Source of the DNA: Antedon mediterranea | Lineage: Eukaryota; Echinodermata; Crinoidea; Comatulida; Antedonidae | DNA length: 64,000 nt | NCBI RefSeq assembly: GCF_964355755.1 | Contig: NC_092673.1 | Coordinates: 31,191,001-31,255,000, forward strand | Direction of reading: 5' to 3' | Shown: in pieces, positions 12,097-23,792 of the stretch | Position numbering within the stretch: the first letter of the stretch is position 1 | Layout of the letters: each line of letters begins with the position of its first letter | Position numbers and translations under genes: made by a program | Notes under the pieces: model-generated | The model's database searches: none | What the model was told of the DNA's origin: nothing | The model's input: the letters and a program-made list of their open reading frames with translations, nothing else

Positions 12097-14442
12097 AATA
12101 GGCATTCGCTGATGCCGAAAAAAGTGCCTTAATGTGATTGGTTGGTATCGATGCTGTTGAGCTCTAATTGGCCAATCGTTATGCATGATTGGTTCTCCAT
12201 GTGAAGTTATGCAAGTTCGGCGCCCCCTGTGAATCAACAACTGTGGAAATTTATTTAGACAAGTATGAAGAAAGTGAAGAATTGGAATTAAATTTAGTTG
12301 TACAGAATGAAGTTGTAAAACATGTGGACCAAACAAATTTGATATTTCTAAAATTCAATGCATTGTTTTGAAAAGGTTGGAATTAAAACGGGTAAGATTG
12401 AAATTAAATCATATAAGATTGAAATTAAAACTGATTAGATTGAAACTAATAAGATTGAAATTAAAACTGATAAGATTGGAATTAAAACTGATTAGATTGA
12501 AACTGATAAGATTGAAATTAAAACTGATAAGATTGAAATTAAAACTGATAAGATTGAAATTAAAACTGATAAAATTGAAATTTAAACTGATGAGATTGAA
12601 GTTTAAACTGATGAGATTGAATTTTAAACTGATGAGATTGAAATGTAAACTGACAAGATTGAAATTTAAACTGAAAAATTTTTAATTAAGATTTAAATTG
12701 AAAGTACAGTATGATGTATAAGGGCCAAACAAATCGATTTAATATATACTTGAAATTTAATACATTTGATTAAAAAGAATAATCTTGATTATACAATTGA
12801 TGAAATAATATTGGATTGAAATAAGATTTTTAAATTTGTTTGAATTGAAAATTTTGATTTCAGTCCACTGATTAAAATTATGTTGGAAATTTTAGTCCAT
12901 GGATTAGAAGAATGAAATATAAGTATTACCTTACTAAATCTTACATGTAAAATTGAGAAAAGTTTTTAGTTATGAAATCACTTATGGTGGTTAAATCAGG
13001 GAGGTATAATTTACCTTCCTGCTTAAAACATTTATATGCTGCCTATTATTTATTTCATTTTGTAAATTAACAATCTGAAAGAGATCAATTACAATGTTAT
13101 GTTATTGATAATTGTAAATATTTAATATTTGTTTTTTTAATAACTTTCTTGACTATTCTTGTTTTTCTTCGGGTACTAGATTGATACATTGTTTTATCTT
13201 TAAACCCCACATTATTGGAGATAAGTTAGATACTGTAGTAGAAGTGTTCTTATAATGATGAAGCATTAGGCATAATGTGATAGCTTCAGCAACTACCCCA
13301 ATTTTTAAATTTGAAATTAGCCTAAACATTTTTGGTCAATGTACTTAATTTTTTTTTCCCTTAACACTTGGTTAAATCTTTTTTAAGAATGGTGTGGGTT
13401 GGTTGTAATTTTTTACTAACTTGAGCACGCGACTGCAGTTGTTTTAGTTGTTTACTTTGAAAATAATCTTATGAAAAACTGGTCAGGATGAAAAAATGTA
13501 GTTGATAGATATTATTCTGAAATTGTATAGTATTAGTATTTATATTGATGTATTAGATTATATTAGTTAACAGATTTTTCACAATACCTGTGCTCTGAAA
13601 AGCCTTCTTCAAAATATTGTTGCAGCCAGACATAACATTAAAGGGCTGTTAAGAGTTCCTATCTTGGCAAGGCGAGCTCAGTGTCCTGTTGTTAGATTTC
13701 CTTGGAATTAGATAGTTTTATTACACTTCTATTGGTAGAGTAGTATGTGGTTGTAAACTAACTTAAGATGAAAAATATGTTTTAATATTAAAAACTGTTA
13801 CAGTATAAAATACTGTAGTTTTGTTTCTATATAGGTAATTCTACAAAAAAGCTTGTCATATGAAAACAGATTTTTTTTTAGCATATTTTTTAATAATTTA
13901 TATTTTACACCATACTGGTGTGAAGGAGGTGAAGGGGATAAACCGTTTCTTGTTAGGTAAAATATGTAGGCATACATGTTATCATTATTTTTTAGAAAAA
14001 TATGTTTTATGATTGATTAAATTTTATATTATATTAAGTCACCAGGAATATTGATTGAATATTTCAGCAAAGGATCTCGCAAAGTTATCATCAATAACTT
14101 GTATTGTGTAGGTGGTTATGTTTACTTTATTTACAATATGTGCATATATAAATTAGCAAGTTTATATAAACCATAAATATAAAAAAAAAATAGTTAATTT
14201 TTGTATGCACATGCAAAGTGTATTTTATAGTAGTGTTTTATATATCCTTTTATTGTCTGTACTTAGTGCAGTTTAAAAACTCAGAAATATTAAAATTTCA
14301 TTATAAAATATATTTTGGATTGTTATTTTTATATATTGTCCAAATGTTAATGAAGAGAAACAAGGTTTTTATGTTTGCCAATTTTTCTGAAAATTAAACA
14401 AAATATTCACTTTTTAAAATTCAATAATTATGCGATAATATT
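12097..14442 (+). other. ATF6 3' UTR and downstream flank
   Basis: No coding exon could be found here. The first part must be the 3' UTR of ATF6. It contains a minisatellite (12375-12685) followed by AT-rich unique DNA. No canonical AATAAA stood out clearly; ATTAAA occurs near 12770, 13638 and 14025. The 3' end of the transcript is therefore not placed. Confidence 0.5.
12375..12685. repeat. 21-bp A/T-rich minisatellite in ATF6 3' UTR
   Basis: About 14 copies of a unit of about 21 bp, GATTGAAATTAAAACTGATAA, with internal short units and progressive change to GATTGAAATTTAAACTGATGA toward the right. It stays open in one frame as a Lys/Leu/Arg/Ile-rich 105-aa ORF (12368-12685). This is a repeat effect; it lies after the ATF6 stop codon and has no support as a gene. 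Confidence 0.9.
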
Positions 14443-14479
14443 GCCATTATATGCGCATATATTGTGTTATCATCTTATA
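14443..14479. repeat. Left flanking direct repeat of the 8.7-kb satellite
   Basis: GCCATTATATGCGCATATAT followed by TGTGTTATCATCTTATA. Nearly the same sequence recurs at the far end of the array (23186-23221). It contains an ATATGCGCATAT palindrome. Confidence 0.85.
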
Positions 14480-17400
14480 GAGCCATAGTAACTAGTTATG
14501 TCAAAAAATAAAAGGGTCAAAATTTGCTGATTTTTCAAAAATTTCCCTGTATTATTACTACAGGGATTTTTTTTCAAAATGGCAAATTTTTGACCTTCGA
14601 ACGCATTATTCGACTCTGCGCATGTTTATTATGCTACAGTAACCATTTATGTCAAAAGTGGTTACTATAGCACAATTGACATGCGCAGAACCCATTATTC
14701 GACTCTGCGCATGTTTATTATGCTATCGTAACCATTTATGTCAAAAAATAAAAGGGTCGAAAATTTGCTTTTTTTCTAAAATTTCCCTGTACAGGGATTT
14801 TTTTTTAAAAATGGCCAATTTTTGACCTTTTTATTTTTCGATAAAACTGGTTACTATAGCACAATTGACATGCGCATGTTTATTATGCTATAGTAACCAT
14901 TTATGTCAAAAGTGGTTACTATAGCAAAATTGACATGTGCAGAACCCATTATTCGACTCTGCGCATGTTTATTATGCTATAGTAACCATTTATGTCAAAA
15001 AATAAAAGGGTCGAAAATCGTCCATTTTTTGAAAATTTCACTGTACTATTATAGTACAGGGATTTTTTTCCAAAAAATGCCTAATTTTCGACCATTTTAT
15101 TTTTCGATAAAACTGGTTACTATAGCACAATTGACATGCGCAGAAACCATTATTCGACTCTGCGCATGTTTATTATGCTATAGTAACCCTTTATGTCAAA
15201 AGTTGTTACTATAGCAAAATTGACATGCTTAGAACCCATTATTCGACTCTGCGCATGTTTATTATGCTATAGTAACCATTTTTGTCAAAAAAATAAAAGG
15301 GTTGAAAATCGGCCATTTTTCGAAAATTTCCCTGTACTATAGTACAGGTATTTTTTCTAAAAATGGCCAATTTTCGACCTACTTATTTTTCGATAAAACT
15401 GGTTACTATAGCACAATTGACATGCGCAGAACCCATTATTCGACTCTGCGCATGTTTATTATGCTATAGTAACCATTTTTGTCAAAAAATAAACGGGTCG
15501 AAAATCGGCAATTTTTCGAAAATTTCCCTGTACTATAGTACAGGGATTTTTTCTAAAAATGGGCGATTTTCGACCCTTTTATTTTTTGACAAAAATGGTT
15601 ACTATAGCACAATTGACATGCGCAGAACCCATTATTCGACTCTGCGCATGTTTATTATGCTATAGTAACCGTTTATGTCAACAAATAAAAGGGTTGAAAA
15701 TCGGCCATTTTTCGAAAATTTCCCTGTACTATAGTACAGGGATTTTTTCTAAAAATGGCAAATTTTCGACCTTTTTATTTTTCGATAAAACTGGTTACTA
15801 TAGCACAATTGACATGCGCAGAACCCATTATTCGACTCTGCGCATGTTTATTATGCTGTAGTAACCCTTTATGTCAAAAGTAGTTACTATAGCACAATTG
15901 ACATGCGCAGAACCCATTATTCGACTCTGCGCATGTTTATTATGCTATAGTAACCATTTTTGACAAAAAATAAAAGGGTCGAAAATCGGCCATTTTTCGA
16001 AAATTTCCCTGTACTATAGTACAGTGATTTTTTCTAAAAATGGCCAATTTTCGACCTTTTTATTTTTCGATAAAACTGGTTACTATAGCACAATTGACAT
16101 GCGCAGAAACCATTATTCGACTCTGCGCATGTTTATTATGCTATAGTAACCATTTTTGACAAAAAACTAAAAGGGTCGAAAATCGGTCATTTTTCGAAAA
16201 TTTCCCTGTACTATAGTACAGTGATTTTTTCTAAAAATGGCCAATTTTCGACCTTTTTATTTTTCGATAAAACTGGTTACTATAGCACAATTGACATGCG
16301 CAGAAACCATTATTCGACTCTGCGCATGTTTATTATGCTATAGTAACCATTTTTGACAAAAAACTAAAAGGGTCGAAAATCGGTCATTTTTCGAAAATTT
16401 CCCTGTACTATAGTACAGGGATTTTTTCTAAAAATGGGCGATTTTCGACCCTTTTATTTTTTCTAAAAATGGCCAATTTTCGACCTTTTTATTTTTCGAT
16501 AAAACTGGTTACTATAGCACAATTGACATGCGCAGAACCCATTATTCGACTCTGCGCATGTTTATTATGCTATAGTAACCCTTTATGTCAAAAGTGGTTA
16601 CTATAGCACAATTGATATGCGCAGAACCCATTATTCGACTCTGCGCATGTTTATTATGCTATAGTAACCATTTTTTGTCAAAAAATAAAAGGGTCGAAAA
16701 TCGGCCATTTTTCGAAAATTTACCTGTACTATAGTACAGGGATTTTTTCTAAAAATGGCCAATTTTCGACCTTTTTATTTTTCGATAAAACTGGTTACTA
16801 TAGCACAAATTGACATGCGCAGAACCCATTATTCGACTCTGCGCATGTTTATTATGCTATAGTAACCCTTTATGTCAAAAGTTGTTACTATAGCACAATT
16901 GACATGCGCAGCACCCATTATTCGACTCTGCGCATGTTTATTATGCTATAGTAACCATTTTTGTCAAAAAAATAAAAGGGTCGAAAATCGGCCATTTTTC
17001 GAAAATTTCCCTGTACTATAGTACAGGGATTTTTTCTAAAAATGGCAAATTTTCGACCTTTTTATTTTTCGATAAAATTGGTTACTATAGCCCAATTGAC
17101 ATGCGCAGAACCCATTATTTGACTCTGCGCATGTTTATTATGCTATAGTAACCATTTATGTAAAAAAATAAAAGGGTCGAAAATCGGCCATTTTTCGAAA
17201 ATTTCCCTGTACTATTAGTACAGGGATTTTTTCTATAAATGGCCGCAATTTTCGACATTTTTATTTTTCGATAAAACTGGTTACTATAGCACAATTGAAA
17301 TGCGCAGAACCCATTATTCGACTCTGCGCATGTTTATTATGCTATAGTAACCCTTTATGTCAAAATTAGTTACTATAGCACAATTGACATGCGCAGAAAC

Positions 17401-20400
17401 CATTATTCGACTCTGCGAATGTTTATTATGCTATAGTAACCATTTTTGTCAAAAAAATAAAAGGGTCGAAAATCGGCCATTTTTCGAAAATTTCCCTGTA
17501 CTATAGTACACGGATTTTTTCTAAAAATTGGCAATTTTCGACCTTTTTATTTTTCGACCAAAACTGGTTACTATAGCCCAATTGACATGCGCAGAACACA
17601 TTATTCGACTCTGCGCATGTTTATTAGGCTATAGTAACCCTTTATGTCAAAAGTGGTTACTACAGTATAGCACAATTGACATGCGCAGAACCCATTATTC
17701 GACTCTGCGCATGTTTATTATGCTATAGTAACCATTTATGTAAAAAAATAAAAGGGTCGAAAATCGACCATTTTTCAAAAATTTCCCTGTACTATTAGTA
17801 CAGGGATTTTATCTATAAATGGCCGCAATTTTCGACCTTTTTATTTTTCGATAAAACTGGTTACTATAGCACAATTGACATGCGCAGAACCCATTATTCG
17901 ACTCTGCGCATGTTTATTATGCTATAGTAACCCTTTATGTCAAAAGTAGTTACTATAGCACAATTGACATGCGCAGAAACCATTATTCGACTCTGCGCAT
18001 GTTTATTATGCTATAGTAACCATTTTTGTCAAAAAAATAAAAGGGTCGAAAATCGGCCATTTTTCGAAAATTTCTCTGTACTATAGTACAGGGATTTTTT
18101 CAAAAAATGGCCAATTTTCGACCTTTTTATTTTTCGATAAAACTGGTTACTATAGCACAATTGACATGCGCAAAACCCATTATTCGACTCTGCGCATGTT
18201 TATTATGCTATAGTAACCCTTTATGTCAAAAGTGGTTACTATAGCACAATTGATATGCGCAGAACCCATTATTCGACTCTGCGCATGTTTATTATGCTAT
18301 AGTAACCATTTTTGTCAAAAAAATAAAAGGGTAAAAAATCGGCCATTTTTCGAAAATTTCCCTGTACTATAGCACAGGGATTTTTTCTAAAAATGGCCAA
18401 TTTTCGACCTTTTATTTTTCGATAAAACTGGTTACTATAGCACAAATTGACATACGCAGAACCCATTATTCGACTCTGCACATGTTTATTATGCTATAGT
18501 AACCCTTTATGTCAAAAGTTGTTACTATAGCACAATTGACATGCGCAGAACCCATTATTCGACTCTGCGCATGTTTATTATGCTATAGTAACCATTTTTG
18601 TCAAAAAATAAAAGGGTCGAAAATCGGCTATTTTTTGAAAATTTCCCTGTATTATAGTACAGGGATTTTTTCTAAAAATGGCAAATTTTCGACCTTTTTA
18701 TTTTTCGGTAAAACTGGTTACTATAGCACAATTGACATGCGCAGAATTCAATATTCGACTCTGCGCATGTTTATTATGCTATAGTAACCCTTTATGTCAA
18801 AAGTGGTTACTATAGCACAATTGACATGCGCAGAACCCATTATTCGACTCTGCGCATGTTTATTATGCTATAGTAACCATTTTTGACAAAAAATAAAAGG
18901 GTCGAAAATCGGCCATTTTTCGAAAATTTCCCTGTACTATAGTACAGTGATTTTTTCTAAAAATGGCCAATTTTCGACCTTTTTATTTTTCGATAAAACT
19001 GGTTACTATAGCACAATTGACATGCGCAGAAACCATTATTCGACTCTGCGCATGTTTATTATGCTATAGTAACCCTTTATGTCAAAAGTTGTTACTATAG
19101 CACAATTGACATGCGCAGAACCAATTATTCGACTCTGCGCATGTTTATTATGCTATAGTAACCATTTTTGTCAAAAAAATAAAAGGGTCGAAAATCGGCC
19201 ATTTTTCGAAAATTTCCCTGTACTATAGTACAGGGATTTTTTCTAAAAATGGCAAATTTTCGACCTTTATATTTTTCGATAAAACTGGTTACTATAGCCC
19301 AATTGACATGCGCAGAACCCATTATTCGACTCTGGGCATGTTTATTATGCTATAGTAACCATTTATGTAAAAAAATAAAAGGGTCGAAAATCGGCCATTT
19401 TTCGAAAATTTCCCTGTACTATTAGTACAGGGATTTTTTCTATAAATGGCCGCAATTTTCGACCTTTTTATTTTTCGATAAAACTGGTTACTATAGCACA
19501 ATTGAAATGCGCAGAGCCCATTATTCGACTCTGCGCATGTTTATTATGCTATAGTACCCCTTTATGTCAAAAGTAGTTACTATAGCACAATTGATATGCG
19601 CAGAACCCATTATTCGACTCTGCGCATGTTTATTATGCTATAGTAACCATTTTTGTCAAAAAATAAAAGGGTCGAAAATCGGCCATTTTTCGAAAATTTC
19701 CCTGTACTATAGTACAGGGATTTTTTCTAAAAATGGCAAATTTTCGACCTTTTTATTTTTCGATAAAACTGGTTACTATAGCCCAATTGACATGCGCAGA
19801 ACCCATTATTCGACTCTGGGCATGTTTATTATGCTATAGTAACCATTTATGTAAAAAAATAAAAGGGTCGAAAATCGGCCATTTTTCGAAAATTTCCTTG
19901 TACTATTAGTACAGGGATTTTTTCTATAAATGGCCAATTTTCGACCTTTTTATTTTTCGATAAAACTGGTTACTATAGCACAAATTGACATGCGCAGAAC
20001 CCATTATTCGACTCTGCGCATGTTTATTATGCTATAGTAACCCTTTATGTCAAAAGTTGTTACTATAGCACAATTGACATGCGCAGAACCCATTATTCGA
20101 CTCTGCGCATGTTTATTATGCTATAGTAACCATTTTTGTCAAAAAAATAAAAGGGTAAAAAATCGGCCATTTTTCGAAAATTTCCCTGTACTATAGCACA
20201 GGGATTTTTTTCTAAAAATGGCCAATTTTCGACCTTTTATTTTTCGATAAAACTGGTTACTATAGCACAAATTGACATACGCAGAACCCATTATTCGACT
20301 CTGCACATGTTTATTATGCTATAGTAACCCTTTATGTCAAAAGTTGTTACTATAGCACAATTGACATGCGCAGAACCCATTATTCGACTCTGCGCATGTT

Positions 20401-23185
20401 TATTATGCTATAGTAACCATTTTTGTCAAAAAATAAAAGGGTCGAAAATCGGCTATTTTTTGAAAATTTCCCTGTATTATAGTACAGGGATTTTTTCTAA
20501 AAATGGCAAATTTTCGACCTTTTTATTTTTCGGTAAAACTGGTTACTATAGCACAATTGACATGCGCAGAATTCAATATTCGACTCTGCGCATGTTTATT
20601 ATGCTATAGTAACCCTTTATGTCAAAAGTGGTTACTATAGCACAATTGACATGCGCAGAACCCATTATTCGACTCTGCGCATGTTTATTATGCTATAGTA
20701 ACCATTTTTGACAAAAAATAAAAGGGTCGAAAATCGGCCATTTTTCGAAAATTTCCCTGTACTATAGTACAGTGATTTTTTCTAAAAATGGCCAATTTTC
20801 GACCTTTTTATTTTTCGATAAAACTGGTTACTATAGCACAATTGACATGCGCAGAAACCATTATTCGACTCTGCGCATGTTTATTATGCTATAGTAACCC
20901 TTTATGTCAAAAGTTGTTACTATAGCACAATTGACATGCGCAGAACCCATTATTCGACTCTGCGCATGTTTATTATGCTATAGTAACCATTTTTGTCAAA
21001 AAAATAAAAGGGTCGAAAATCGGCCATTTTTCGAAAATTTCCCTGTACTATAGTACAGGGATTTTTTCTAAAAATGGCAAATTTTCGACCTTTATATTTT
21101 TCGATAAAACTGGTTACTATAGCCCAATTGACATGCGCAGAACCCATTATTCGACTCTGGGCATGTTTATTATGCTATAGTAACCATTTATGTAAAAAAA
21201 TAAAAGGGTCGAAAATCGGCCATTTTTCGAAAATTTCCCTGTACTATTAGTACAGGGATTTTTTCTATAAATGGCCGCAATTTTCGACCTTTTTATTTTT
21301 CGATAAAACTGGTTACTATAGCACAATTGAAATGCGCAGAGCCCATTATTCGACTCTGCGCATGTTTATTATGCTATAGTACCCCTTTATGTCAAAAGTA
21401 GTTACTATAGCACAATTGATATGCGCAGAACCCATTATTCGACTCTGCGCATGTTTATTATGCTATAGTAACCATTTTTGTCAAAAAATAAAAGGGTCGA
21501 AAATCGGCCATTTTTCGAAAATTTCCCTGTACTATAGTACAGGGATTTTTTCTAAAAATGGCAAATTTTCGACCTTTTTATTTTTCGATAAAACTGGTTA
21601 CTATAGCCCAATTGACATGCGCAGAACCCATTATTCGACTCTGGGCATGTTTATTATGCTATAGTAACCATTTATGTAAAAAAATAAAAGGGTCGAAAAT
21701 CGGCCATTTTTCGAAAATTTCCCTGTACTATTAGTACAGGGATTTTTTCTATAAATGGCCAATTTTCGACCTTTTTATTTTTCGATAAAACTGGTTACTA
21801 TAGCACAAATTGACATGCGCAGAACCCATTATTCGACTCTGCGCATGTTTATTATGCTATAGTAACCCTTTATGTCAAAAGTTGTTACTATAGCACAATT
21901 GACATGCGCAGAACCCATTATTCGACTCTGCGCATGTTTATTAATGCTATAGTAACCATTTTTGTCAAAAAAATAAAAGGGTCGAAAATCGGCCATTTTT
22001 CGAAAATTTCCCTGTACTATTAGTACAGGGATTTTTTCTATAAATGGCCGCAATTTTCGACCTTTTTATTTTTCGATAAAACTGGGGACTATAGCACAAT
22101 TGAAATGCGCAGAACCCATTATTCGACTCTGCGCATGTTTATTATGCTATAGTACCCCTTTATGTCAAAAGTAGTTACTATAGCACAATTGACATGCGCA
22201 GAAACCATTATTCGACTCTGCGAATGTTTATTATGCTATAGTAACCATTTTTGTCAAAAAAATAAAAGGGTCGAAAATCGGCCATTTTTCGAAAATTTCC
22301 CTGTACTATAGTACAGGGATTTTTTCTAAAAATTGGCAATTTTCGACCTTTTTATTTTTCGACCAAAAATGGTTACTATAGCCCAATTGACATGCGCAGA
22401 ACCCATTATTCGACTCTGCGCATGTTTATTATGCTATAGTAACCCTTTATGTCAAAACTGGTTACTACAGTATAGCACAATTGACATGCGCAGAACCCAT
22501 TATTCGACTCTGCGCATGTTTATTATGCTATAGTAACCATTTATGTAAAAAAATAAAAGGGTCGAAAATCGGCCATTTTTCGAAAATTTCCCTGTACTAT
22601 TAGTACAGGGATTTTTTCTATAAATGGCCGCAATTTTCGACCTTTTTATTTTTCGATAAAACTGGTTACTATAGCACAATTGACATGCGCAGAACCCATT
22701 ATTCGACTCTGCGCATGTTTATTATGCTATAGTAACCCTTTATGTCAAAAGTAGTTACTATAGCACAATTGACATGCGCAGAAACCATTATTCGACTCTG
22801 CGCATGTTTATTATGCTATAGTAACCATTTTTGTCAAAAAAATAAAAGGGTCGAAAATCGGCCATTTTTCGAAAATTTCCCTGTACTATAGTACAGGGAT
22901 TTTTTCTAAAAATGGCAAATTTTCGACCTTTTTATTTTTCGGTAAAACTGGTTACTATAGCACAATTGACATGCGCAGAATTCAATATTCGACTCTGCGC
23001 ATGTTTATTATGCTATAGTAACCCTTTATGTCAAAAGTGGTTAATATAGCACAATTGACATGCGCAGAATCCATTATTCGACTCTGCGCATGTTTATTAT
23101 GCTATCGTACCATTTATGACAAAAAATAAAAGGGTCGAAAATCGGCCATTTTTCGAAAATTTCCCTTTTCTTTTTTCAAAAAATG
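14480..23185. repeat. 8.7-kb satellite of nested palindromes
   Basis: Two modules alternate. Module A has a 20-bp perfect palindrome CCCTGTACTATAGTACAGGG (about 33 copies, the first few divergent) inside wider inverted arms, GGTCGAAAATCGGCCATTTT and AAAATGGCCAATTTTCGACC. Module B (about 88 bp) is a foldback: GGTTACTATAGC, then ATGCGCAGA, a CCCATTATTCGAC loop, TCTGCGCAT and GCTATAGTAACC. One or two B modules separate successive A modules, so A-to-A spacing is about 197 or about 285 bp. The left 500 bp is the most degenerate. Repeated ORFs of 65-103 aa on both strands are by-products. It sits between the 3' ends of ATF6 and ATP13A. Confidence 0.95.
18260..21940. repeat. 1,825-bp higher-order tandem duplication in satellite
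   Basis: Positions 18260-20115 and 20087-21940 match almost base for base at a shift of 1,825 bp. Shared private variants mark both copies: GGGTAAAAAATCGG (18334 and 20156), AGAATTCAATATTC (18746 and 20571) and the TATATTTTTCG variant (19267 and 21092). A few differences exist, including one extra T. This points to a recent unequal exchange, or to an assembly duplication. Confidence 0.9.
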
Positions 23186-23221
23186 GCCATATATGCGCAT
23201 ATATTGTGTTATAATCTTATA
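23186..23221. repeat. Right flanking direct repeat of the satellite
   Basis: GCCATATATGCGCATATATT followed by GTGTTATAATCTTATA, a close direct copy of 14443-14479. It marks the right edge of the array. Confidence 0.85.
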
Positions 23222-23792
23222 TTGGTGACGGAAATGTATGTGTGTATAGCATAATTATATTTCTAATTAAATTTGAACACAATATTTGCCAATTTATATA
23301 GCAATTATCACAAACAATGCCTAGTGTATCTAGTAGGCGTAGGGTGCATGTCCGAAATGATAATAGTGAAAGAATGTGATTTGTGCAAAGATGCGTTTAC
23401 ACTATTAGAGAGACAAAATTGGACAATGAATGAATTTCGATATATTTCTATATTTTGAAATAACTTGACTCAATGTCCCCAACATCGCAGATGATATTAT
23501 GTGATTTACAGTATGTGAAAATTCACTAATTATTATACACTAATAATATAATCATTGATGTCAGATAGGTGGATGGCTAGAAATAAAGATACACGAATGT
23601 AACTACGATTATTAGAGCTTACAATATTAATAATATTACTATTATTAGTTTTATAAAGCCTAAGGCAAGCCAAGTTCCACAAAAAAAAGATTGAACTGTA
23701 ATATCAATATAAGAAAAATGTAGGCTGTTATTTACGATGTTATCTTCACTGTAAAATGTTAATAATTTGCATCGATGTCCAATGTTAATTTC
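23222..23792. other. Spacer between satellite and ATP13A stop codon
   Basis: AT-rich DNA that must include the 3' UTR of the minus-strand ATPase gene. An ORF at 23273-23458 has no recognisable similarity and is treated as chance. I see no other feature. Confidence 0.5.

Noticed and set aside
14903-22533. Many ORFs of 65-103 aa with near-identical proteins on both strands
   Set aside because: They follow the satellite period, occur in several frames, and drift with the repeat. No start context or conserved domain supports them as genes.
23273-23458. 61-aa ORF next to the satellite
   Set aside because: No similarity recognised, no splice context, and AT-rich surroundings; treated as chance.
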